NCBI RefSeq assembly: GCF_000003605.2
Contig: NW_003120422.1
Span: forward strand, 309,997 to 335,696
Source of the DNA: Saccoglossus kowalevskii
Taxonomy: Eukaryota; Hemichordata; Enteropneusta; Harrimaniidae
Reading direction: 5' to 3'
Length of the DNA: 25,700 bases
How positions within the stretch are numbered: the first letter of the stretch is position 1; the number at the start of each line of letters is the position of its first letter. The notes below the pieces were generated by a model. That model had not been told where the DNA came from and made no database searches. It worked only from the letters and a program-made list of their open reading frames with translations. This document shows positions 18,509 to 25,700 of the stretch, one piece after another. The position numbers and the translations under genes are program-made.

Positions 18509-18632
18509 GTACAGCTGCAACTGTCTGTTGAGTGCTGAATATTTGACAGATTGTCGTACTGGAAAACGACCCTGTCGCGCATACACAATAACTACATCAG
18601 TTACGTCTTCCAACAGCTTGACATACATGTAG
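18509..18632 (+). CDS. Candidate terminal exon with five closely placed cysteines... see evidence
   Basis: The acceptor ATACTTTTAATTATTCAG (AG at 18507-18508) is followed by an open frame of 40 codons to TAG at 18630-18632, entered in phase 2. It begins YSCNCLLSAEYLTDC and continues RTGKRPCRAY, so four cysteines fall within 20 residues (CxC, then C, then C), and the tail is serine/threonine-rich (TITTSVTSSNS). The local base composition is less AT-rich than the flanks. Such spacing suits a small extracellular disulfide-bonded segment, but no family is recognised. No upstream exon with a matching donor phase was identified, so only this exon can be proposed. The heading's cysteine count should be read as four. 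Confidence 0.3.
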
Positions 18633-18970
18633 TAAAACTTGTCAAAAATTAACTCTTGACTAAACAGAATGGATATTTTCTAAGTCCCTTGTCCACATGT
18701 AGATTGTAAAACGGAAACCTGTCAAAAGCTGAGGAGAATACAATTCTTGAATACACATGAATGATATGTTCAGACAGTTTTATGATCCATAAAACCTACC
18801 AAATATTAACTCAGAATAAACTAAAATAAAATTTGTCAAACCAGGCTTAAAGTAGATGACAGAATTGTCAGTCAGCTTGCCGAACAAATAAAATAATTCT
18901 AATCTGTTTTCTCCAATTGTATGCACCTTTTTTCATGTATTCTTTAAAATGGTACTAGCACAATAAAGGA

Positions 18971-19157
18971 TATTAAGTCATTCACTGCGTTAATCTACCA
19001 GGGTCCAATTCTAATCAGCTACATGTACAACCAAGACAAATATCAGAAGAATATTAAGTCACTCACTGTGTTAATCTACCAGGATATAATCCTAATTGGC
19101 AACATGTACAATATTAAAAGTCATTCACTGTGTTAATCTACCAGGGTCTTATTCTAA
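18971..19157 (+). repeat. Three-copy direct repeat
   Basis: Copies begin at 18971, 19052 and 19112 with TATTAAGTCATTCACTGYGT, followed by TAATCTACCAGGRT and, in the first two, a tail with ACATGTACAA. The first spacing is 81 bp (with about 20 bp of extra sequence) and the second 60 bp. No ORF. Confidence 0.9.
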
Positions 19158-20012
19158 GCACCACCTACATATCAGATACCGAGCTGTTTTTATCATAACA
19201 GCTTGTCAAATTAAACTGAAGACCATTAAGTGATTATTGAATGCATAAATTAGAAGTTCAAAGTGGCAGTTCTGTGATATACCGGGACTTTACGGCACCA
19301 ACATGAAGTGTTTCATGGGAAAACAAATCTGTTTTGTAGTGGAAACAGCAGGGAAGCCTGGCCCCATTAGTGTTTGCTCACCATGTACTCTCACAATGTT
19401 GTTAGATTTTCTGTAAAAGTTGACATATTTTGAATTCAGTACTAATCACCTCCATTAGAGATAACCCCCACCCCCCTCAAGCCCCAATTTCTACGAATCA
19501 AATCAAAACAGCTCTTTTATTACAAATGATGCAATGCCTACACATACCATATTATACATTTTTCACGTGAAATTAACATTTATTACTTTGAGATGATAAT
19601 TCCAGCCACAAACGACACAAAAACAATTTGTATACTTTAAACTGTTTTATTTTATGATATAAAACCACTAAATCAGAAGATTTCCTAGCAGTAAAACTTA
19701 AATGGTTTACAGTAATTTATTCTCTTCTAATTGAGCCAATACCGTATACAGGTCACACAGGTCGGAAATCTCTATACCACTGATATCAATTCATGAATTA
19801 AGTCACGATTATATCGCATTACGGAAGATTATGAGAATGAATGTTCATACTACGTTGGAAGATAGATCTAGATGGAGATGACTGATCAGTAAATTTTACA
19901 TAAAATGTAATTCCTATTTCTTCTCCTAAATTCAAAGTATTCATCATGAGATGGGCAGTATTTATGAATATTTAATTTAATGTTTTATTACAGAGCGAGA
20001 TTGCTATATTGA
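19158..20012. other. Non-coding stretch, nothing supported
   Basis: No ORF or splice-bounded block stands out. A short C-rich tract lies near 19466-19480. Confidence 0.45.
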
Positions 20013-20203
20013 AATACTGTAAAATACTTAATTTTAGCTGAATATGCTTTTTGGGTGTTTTGTGTGGAATCTATTTTCACTGATTTTTGACGAGTTGAAT
20101 GTAAAATATAGGAACAACAGTATATTCACTGGATTTTATTTTCACTGAATCATTTTATCAGTGAAAATAAATTCCCACTGAAAATAAAGTATTCTACAGT
20201 ATT
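20013..20203 (+). mobile_element. TA-flanked miniature element, copy 2
   Basis: Ends AATACTGTAAAATACTT and AAGTATTCTACAGTATT are near-perfect inverted repeats, and TA flanks CTGT/ACAG on both sides. The interior shares TTTTTGGG-GTTTTGTGTGGAAT and TTTTCACTGATTTTTG with copies at 20593, 22850 and 23278. About 190 bp, no coding capacity. Confidence 0.85.
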
Positions 20204-20251
20204 GCAGTGTTTACCCAGAACAGGTGCATATTAAAATGTTGGAGTTGAACC

Positions 20252-20484
20252 TTAACCTTTTCAAAACCAGATTTTCTCATCCAATTTTGTCTGCACATTA
20301 TTCATATATTCTTCAAAAATTCAGGAAATGAATCCTAATTTTGGAGCCAACAGACAAAATTTTAGTCAATTTTCCGCTTTTACTCGATAAAAAAATTGAC
20401 TATTTTGTCTCAATCTTCTGAAGGAAAGTGCAGGCTAAAAAATATTTTGTGATGAAAATAGGGAACTGGTGGTGAAAATGTTAA
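20252..20484 (-). repeat. Dispersed repeat family B, copy 3
   Basis: Starts TTAACCTTTTCAAAACCAG and ends GGTGGTGAAAATGTTAA. It contains AATTTTGGAGCCAACAGACA, a poly-A/TTGACTATTTTGTC block and CTTCTGAAGGAAAGTGCAG. It lies directly between two copies of the TA-flanked element. Confidence 0.85.
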
Positions 20485-20592
20485 ATTAAATAATTTTGTA
20501 ATTCTGGTTTTCCCAGCAATCATGACATGACAAGTAATTCAACAGCCATCAAACTAGCCCAATTGTTGTGCTATCTATGAAAGCTTGTTATA

Positions 20593-20802
20593 TACTGTGG
20601 AATACTTTATTTTCGCTGGAATTAATTTTCGCTGAAAGACTTTTTGGGCATTTTGTGTGGAATTTATTTTCACTGATTTTTGTTGAGTTTAATGTGAAAT
20701 ATAGGAAAAAAAGTATATTCGGTGGATTATATATTCACGGAAACATTCTTTCAGCGAGATTAGCGAAAATAAATTCCAAGCGAAAATAAAATATTTACAG
20801 TA
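20593..20802 (+). mobile_element. TA-flanked miniature element, copy 3
   Basis: Begins TACTGTGGAATACTTTATTT and ends in AAAATATTTACAGTA. It shares the TTTTCGCTGGAATTAATTTT block and the whole interior with the copy at 22850. A short plus-strand open frame through it (20568-20789) is a by-product of the repeat. Confidence 0.9.
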
Positions 20803-20874
20803 ACTGCAAGTCTATGCATACATTACACAACACAAACATTCACCATTTGCATTGCCCCTTGTGAACAAAATCCT

Positions 20875-20890
20875 GGGGGGGGGGGGGGGG
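20875..20890 (+). repeat. G16 homopolymer
   Basis: Sixteen consecutive G. It is prone to length variation and sequencing error. It breaks confidence in the minus-strand open frame crossing it (20812-21087), where it yields a poly-proline run. Confidence 0.95.
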
Positions 20891-21412
20891 TGATAGCTGC
20901 AACTTTTACAAGAACAAAGAACACAACCAGTACAATAGTTGAGAGTAATAGCATCAGTCATGATCACCATTGAGGATGCTTCACTAAAAATAGAACTGAA
21001 CATCACAAAAGAATGTTGCTCAGCATGTGAAACGCATCTATAGAGAAGATAATTCAGGCAGCTGACAAAGTTACTCGTAGTCACCACTGTCTTAAAAGTA
21101 CATCAGACTTTAAGTAGTTTTGGAAACACCAAGAAGCTAACTGTTCGAATGAAGCTCTTGTAAAACTATTTCAGCATCACAAAGAAGGACATTATACATC
21201 TGTCTAGATATTGCTCACTTACTTATTGACAGAAACTAATAAGCTCATGAATATTCATGAGGTGATTATGATGTAACTGAAATCAACTGGTGAACTTTAT
21301 GAGTCAGACATATTTACATATGCAAACAAAAAAAGGTATCTGTACTTTCTACAGAATGCAATAAACATGTACAGATATATATTAAACACAAAACAAACAG
21401 AATTGATCACTT
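20891..21412. other. Non-coding stretch, nothing supported
   Basis: The minus frame at 20812-21087 depends on the G16 run and has no splice support. No other coding block is seen. Confidence 0.4.
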
Positions 21413-21607
21413 TTAACCTTTTCTGCACTTTTTTCTTAAAGTCTTTAATTTTTCTGGAAATGAACTCTAATTTTGGAGCCAACAGACAAAATTTGTGCCA
21501 ATATTCACTTTTTAATCAAAAAAATTAGCTATTTTTGTCCCAATCTTCTGAAGGAAAGTGCAGACTATAAACAGGTCTATTTTGTGAATTTGTGGTGAAA
21601 AGGTTAA
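21413..21607 (-). mobile_element. Family B element, best-preserved copy with TTAA ends
   Basis: The ends TTAACCTTTTC and GAAAAGGTTAA are perfect 11-bp inverted repeats, defining a 195-bp unit. The interior carries the family landmarks AATTTTGGAGCCAACAGACA, CCCAATCTTCTGAAGGAAAG and GCAGACTATAAACAG. TTAA at both borders suggests a piggyBac-type target duplication. This copy sets the boundaries for copies at 4852, 16525 and 20252. No ORF. Confidence 0.85.
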
Positions 21608-22395
21608 TGAAGAAAAAATGGTCATGGGAAGCATTTTAATAGATAATGATTTTCTGTAAGGCTAGACTGAATATTGATTATCTGTTCTAGACACTACATA
21701 CAAATTACTTCAAAGATGCGCTCATTTCAATCACAAACTCATAAGATCTCCAGCAGTGTTTATTTCGCTCCACTTATATTGCATTTTGATTCCCTGATGT
21801 TTTTTTTTTAGTGGAAATAATAATGAAATCAGTTGATTCTTGTGTGATTATAGAGAGATAAAGCAAAAACACATTCACCATGTGACATGGTTCACGTATA
21901 TACATCTTGCAGTTTATAATTTAAAGTCAATACGAACGAACAGTGGTATTTTTTGGTGGGACATTGTTTTGATAATTTTTAAACGATATTGTGTAACATA
22001 TATGAAATGATCCAAAGAATATCATGTTACTCTGATTAGGGTAGTTTAAAGTACCATATTACTGACTTTACAAACTGAAACTGAGTAACTGTGTTTGCCT
22101 CAGCTTACTTTGCTAATTTCTGGTGGGACATATACTAAAGGATTATAGGTAATTAGAGAGGTCAATGACGACAGATCATATTACAGGATATGTCATTTAA
22201 TTATTGCAAGGAGAAGAGATACAGACAAATGGGCTGCAATTTTTGTCAAATTTTTTGTAGCATCTATGTTATAGATTAATTTATTTGGCACAGACATCTA
22301 TTTGAATAACAATTACTACCGATTGACTTGTTTAAAATGCCATTCGTGCATTCCTATCAACAAAATGAAAATTGAAAAGCTGAACTTAAATTCAG
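21608..22395. other. Non-coding stretch, nothing supported
   Basis: No open block with splice signals was found before the exon at 22396. A T10 run lies near 21800. The upstream exon or promoter of the 22.4-kb gene, if any, was not identified here. Confidence 0.4.
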
Positions 22396-22727
22396 CATAT
22401 ACATGTATAAGAAGCATAGTCAAATCATGCGTTGTTTAAGTAGCCTGGACAGCAGGGTGATTCCCATGATTGAAGTGTCTGGAGACGATGTACCTAGGAT
22501 CAATGAAGTGGTAAGCGAGACAGGGCAGAATCAAACTCAGTTGATATTCACAGGTTCAACACAAACAAAACACTTATTTTCATCATCAGTATTGCTTCAA
22601 TTTCTGTCAATTTAAAGATGTGATTGACAGGACGCTGTCCGGAAGGAATTTTAAATCACCACTTGATTCTGTCAATATCACATCAATTAATTGTCAGAGT
22701 TTCATCATGTCATGTGATGTGATGTGA
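22396..22727 (+). CDS. Candidate two-exon gene, unknown protein
   Basis: Exon A ends at 22510 with GAAGTG|GTAAGC. Its start is either an acceptor at 22394-22395 (ATTCAG) or one at 22442-22443 (AAGTAG), and an in-frame ATG at 22403 could be the translation start. Its conserved-looking part reads LDSRVIPMIEVSGDDVPRIN, with codons such as GGA GAC GAT GTA CCT AGG. Exon B (22590-22727) follows the strong acceptor CACTTATTTTCATCATCAG and is open in the required phase 0 for 45 codons (YCFNFCQFKDVIDRTLSG...) to TGA. The intron is 79 nt with good signals at both ends. Up to 81 residues are predicted from the ATG at 22403. The TA-flanked element at 22850 supplies AATAAA sequences downstream. No domain is recognised. 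This is the second most convincing coding region here. Confidence 0.45.
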
Positions 22728-22849
22728 AGCATCAAGAGTGTACACATCCGATCTAATATTTGCATAAGACGGCACCAAAAGCTGGTTAAGCGAAATCAAT
22801 TTGACATATAGTATAACCCCTTTATTTGAAGTTTCGTGAAAAATTTGAT

Positions 22850-23061
22850 TACTGTGGAATACTTTATTTTCGCTGGAATTAATTTTTGCTGAAAAGGCTT
22901 TTTGGGCGTTTTGTATGGAATTTATTTTCACTGATTTTTGATGAGTTTAATGTGAAATATAGAAAAAAAAGTATATTCGCTGGATTTTATTTTCACGAAA
23001 TCATCCCTTCAGCGAAAATAGCGAAAATAAATTCCAAGCGAAAATAAAGTATTCTACAGTA
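22850..23061 (+). mobile_element. TA-flanked miniature element, copy 4
   Basis: A 212-bp element from TACTGTGGAATACTTTATTT to AAAGTATTCTACAGTA. It is nearly identical to the copy at 23278-23489, which is inverted relative to it, and close to that at 20593. It has TA on both flanks and no ORF. Confidence 0.92.
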
Positions 23062-23277
23062 GTTGATTACAAGAACAATTATTTGACGAGAACCAAAATA
23101 GTGTATTACTGGTACATACCATTAAATCAGAGTGCATATTCATTAACATAGATCATAATATGAAATAGACACCACATCGAGTATTGAAAATATGCATCAT
23201 AAGCCGATTAATATCAAGATGCAACATCAAACACAAAAATTAGTTTAATCCATGTATTTCCTTTTCAAATTATTTTA

Positions 23278-23489
23278 TACTGTAGAATACTTTATTTTCG
23301 CTTGGAATTTATTTTCGCTATTTTCGCTGAAGGGATGATTCTGTGAAAATAAAATCCAGCAAATATACTTTTTTTCCTATATTTCACATTAAACTCATCA
23401 AAAATCAGTTAAAATAAAATCTATAAAAAATGCCCAAAAAGCCTTTTCAGCGAAAATTAATTCCAGCGAAAATAAAGTATTCCACAGTA
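23278..23489 (-). mobile_element. TA-flanked miniature element, copy 5 (inverted)
   Basis: Same family and length (212 bp) as copy 4 but in reverse orientation: the CCTTTTCAGCGAAAATTAAT end is on the right. The two copies, 216 bp apart, make a long inverted repeat. Confidence 0.92.
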
Positions 23490-24083
23490 TTTCCACTCGA
23501 TCGTTTCTTCTCTTGATAACCTTGAGTGACAATTGGGAAAATGTAAAGTGATTACAGCTCACATTGCATGACAAGCAATTAATTATTTAAACACACCTGT
23601 CTAGTAACGACAAAATTAACTTTAAAATATTAAATTTGTGTTATTTCATCAGATCAGTGAACAAAAGACGTTTTTTCTTTAATCTTAAAAACTACTTGAT
23701 TAAAACAGAATGATTCATGAGTTAACAATTTAAGAGATTTGTATTAAATTAGGCATGAATACGCTTCACAACAATCTATTGTAGAATTAATACAAAACAA
23801 AGGTAGATAACCAATATTTTGTTAGGACATCATAACAATTCCAGTTTAACCATACACCCCCTAAAAACCTTTTTCGCTAATGGTCATCGAGATCTCGCAT
23901 AGTTTTTCATTCACATCCATCATCATGTGCACTGTTCCCCATAATATTTGAAATAGTGATAATTAAACGCCTACAAAGTGTTTGGACGACTGATTTTGCA
24001 AGGTTTCTGAAAAAATATATATGCTATCAAAATAGACGTACATGTATTTTACGTAATACAATTTCACTGTCTACTGTTGTCAG
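23490..24083. other. Non-coding stretch, nothing supported
   Basis: No exon that would link 22727 or 22510 to the terminal exon at 24084 was identified. AT-rich with stops in all frames. Confidence 0.4.
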
Positions 24084-24181
24084 TACCTTCGTGTAGTGAT
24101 ATGGAAAATGTTGTAAAACGCCGTGAGGATGCATGCATCCAACAGTTTATGGGTTTCATATGTCTACCACATGAAGAATAA
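24084..24181 (+). CDS. Candidate terminal exon, unknown protein
   Basis: The acceptor TTTCACTGTCTACTGTTGTCAG (AG at 24082-24083) is excellent. Entered in phase 1, the frame is open for 31 codons to TAA at 24179-24181, reading PSCSDMENVVKRREDACIQQ and then FMGFICLPHEE. The composition is balanced, charged and not AT-driven. Another frame (YLRVVIWKML then stop) is possible in phase 0, which would fit the donor at 22511. An AATAAA follows near 24436. No family is recognised and the upstream exon is not identified. Confidence 0.35.
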
Positions 24182-24520
24182 TCGACAAATGTTTATTTCC
24201 AAATGTGCACGACTGTTTTCACATTTCATTTAATATCAACTAACCGTATAATGCAGAACACTCAAGCCCACAGTCTGTTTTATCACAACTGTGGTTTGTT
24301 TTTTGAAAACATGACCCAGAAAAACTGCAGCACACTCCTAATGGTGTATTTATATATACATACATGTACAGAAGGGGAACACAAGAGGGTTTTCCACTTT
24401 TTCATTCCAAAAATATATGAAAAAAAATCCTTCTAAATAAAAATTATGTTGGATTTTATTTTCTTTGATTCTGATGACATATAAAATTTTTGTTATGTTC
24501 TTAATAAACAAGAAAGCAGG
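24182..24520. other. Probable 3' flank, non-coding
   Basis: Contains AATAAA near 24436 and AATAAA again near 24502. The plus frame at 24203-24436 has no acceptor and AT-driven residues, so it is not called. Confidence 0.4.
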
Positions 24521-24548
24521 GTTTAGCGCCCTCTTTCAATTGTTGAGC

Positions 24549-24557
24549 GCCATCTTG
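24549..24557 (+). promoter_or_regulatory. YY1-like site
   Basis: GCCATCTTG, the core of the YY1 motif (complement CAAGATGGC), in the context GAGCGCCATCTTGTGA. It sits about 240 bp left of a less AT-rich, CpG-bearing segment and may mark a promoter. The same core occurs at 7876-7884. Confidence 0.35.
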
Positions 24558-24933
24558 TGATAAAAAACAAACATTTTTTTCCCCTGTATTGTTGTTCTGC
24601 AATTCTCCATTTAAGTCATGTCACTGAGCTGAGGCCATGTTTTTTTAATAATTTGGAAATGAAAATGTTTGTAAATTTTCTAAATGACAAAAAGATTGTA
24701 CACGTTATTTACTGAATCAATTTTACTTTTTGGCAAGTCAACATCGTTTTCTGTTTACAAGCGAATATTCTTGAAAACTGTTATTACTACGGTATTCTGC
24801 CAGGAATCGTTATTTAGTGAACGGGTTGGCAACCTGCGCTGATTACATGATAAAGCTCTCAACGTAAACTCCATGGAGACCACAGAAAACATAAGTCACT
24901 AAAGATCAGAGGACATTTACCCGACGACGACGT

Positions 24934-25077
24934 ATGCTAAATTTTCAAACTTTCCGAGGGAGCTTGGTGATGAAACTTATGACGCATGCACCTGTCATAT
25001 TGGATTTACGCCAAGACGGAGAAACTGATGAAAGTTTTATTTCCTGTTTGAAAAGCAGAACCTCTCACAAAATCTGA
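24934..25077 (+). CDS. 47-codon open frame in a less AT-rich patch, strand uncertain
   Basis: ATG at 24934 opens 47 codons (MLNFQTFRGSLVMKL... to ...SCLKSRTSHKI, with RQDGETDESF in between) to TGA at 25075-25077. The frame is open upstream to about 24892, including CGACGACGACGT. On the minus strand an overlapping frame, down to a TGA at 24945-24947, is also open for about 40 codons (SSVSPSWRKSNMTGACVIS) behind the acceptor TTCTGCTTTTCAAACAG. The whole of 24790-25110 has more CpG than its surroundings, which fits a promoter or first-exon region. The true strand and frame cannot be settled by eye. Confidence 0.22.
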   Translation: MLNFQTFRGSLVMKLMTHAPVILDLRQDGETDESFISCLKSRTSHKI

Positions 25078-25261
25078 TTGAATGCGCCTAACGCAATAAC
25101 AAACGAGGTGTTCATTAAAGTAGCCCCAAATGATTTCATATAAGATTTACAAGTTCTTCTAGATTGCAAATTGATTAGACATCAGGGTTTAGGAATCTTG
25201 TATTTTCTAGCGTTGATGAGATCATGAACCCTACAAAAACAAAGATTAATTTTCGTTGTTT

Positions 25262-25360
25262 TCAACATTATCATTTTTCCCGCCAAAATTTTTGGGAGAA
25301 TATTCCAAATTTTAATTTTTAAAATTTTGTCGTAAATCTTTGACCAAATGAACATAATTT
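25262..25360 (+). repeat. Fragment of the TTAA-family interior with E2F-like site
   Basis: Aligns by eye with 8928-9025 and with the interior of 17576-17756. It includes TTTCCCGCCAAAA at 25276-25288, an AATTTTAATTTTTAAAATTTT block and GACCAAATGAACATAATT. Boundaries are not defined. Confidence 0.4.
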
Positions 25361-25700
25361 AAAAAAAAAATGGTAAAAATCATATAGGCCTGTTTTGTGA
25401 TAGGTCGCTGATAATAGTCAACATTGTGTCCAAATTACATCCTGGATATATATTCCTGGGCAAAAACAGTACAGTAGTAGAATAGTGTAAAGTAAAGTCC
25501 CACAAAAACAAAACTGATTTCTTCCTTCCTATCATTATAAAAACAAACAGTCAACTGTGATTTTTGATACAGTGGGACTAATTTTAGTTTTTCAAATTCA
25601 TTAAATGTCAGTATTGGATTTGAGTACATATTTGCACATTAGTTATAAGTCAAGATTGTATAGCGTACATCTTCAGTACTGCACTGCCTGCCATGTTTAA
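25361..25700. other. Non-coding window end
   Basis: AT-rich, with no supported exon. The minus frame at 25435-25629 lacks splice context. Confidence 0.4.

Noticed and set aside
20568-20789. Plus-strand 73-codon open frame
   Set aside because: It lies within the TA-flanked miniature element; other copies do not keep the frame.
20812-21087. Minus-strand 91-codon open frame with a proline run
   Set aside because: It depends on a G16 homopolymer of uncertain length and has no splice context.
22710-22931. Minus-strand 73-codon open frame
   Set aside because: It runs from unique sequence into a miniature element and has no splice or start support.
1-25700. tRNA, rRNA, CRISPR array, viral genome or autonomous transposon
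   Set aside because: No tRNA B-box with a matching A-box, no ribosomal RNA landmarks, no regular repeat-spacer structure and no long polymerase, transposase or capsid-like frame was seen on either strand.

Overview
The window looks like nuclear DNA from an invertebrate animal. It is AT-rich (about two thirds A+T by eye). It has no long open reading frame and no bacterial-style gene packing. Instead it holds many short dispersed repeats with terminal inverted repeats, two minisatellite-like arrays, an N-filled assembly gap, and scattered short blocks that start and end at canonical GT/AG splice signals. The repeat style (miniature inverted-repeat elements ending in CTGTRGAATACTTTATTTTCGC-like or TTAACC-type sequences) resembles marine invertebrates such as hemichordates or molluscs. 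The species cannot be named from sequence alone. No known protein family was recognised, so every coding call rests on splice sites, reading-frame phase and openness, and none is assigned a function.

Layout. 1-2.7 kb: non-coding, with a tandem array at 1546-1880. 2.77-3.17 kb: candidate two-exon gene on the minus strand. 3.5-3.7 kb: a miniature element. 3.9-4.3 kb: candidate three-exon plus-strand gene. 4.4-9.5 kb: mostly non-coding, with repeat copies, a cluster of octamer motifs, a promoter-like patch (7.8-8.15 kb) and a 23-bp minisatellite (9181-9341). 9.5-13.1 kb: weak exon candidates on both strands, the best being 10312-10525 minus; a GC-rich foldback element at 12385-12541; then the gap at 12754-13012 with a possible coding tail just after it. 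14.5-16.4 kb: the most gene-like part. A high-complexity first exon on the minus strand (15298-15453) faces a plus-strand three-exon model (15857-16369) across about 400 bp, which suggests a head-to-head pair. 16.5-21.6 kb: repeat-rich, with one cysteine-bearing exon candidate (18509-18632). 22.4-22.7 kb: a well-formed two-exon plus-strand model. 22.85-23.5 kb: two copies of one miniature element facing each other. 24.08-24.18 kb: a candidate terminal exon. 24.5-25.1 kb: a less AT-rich patch open on both strands.

The clearest non-gene signals are (1) at least six full 14-bp RFX/X-box-type sites, far more than expected by chance; (2) a TA-flanked miniature element family with five copies, two of them forming a large inverted pair; (3) a TTAA-flanked repeat family, partly tandem, whose tandem units each carry a POU-type octamer; and (4) the GC-rich foldback element. 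There is no evidence for a defence system, CRISPR array, tRNA, rRNA, viral genome or autonomous transposon.
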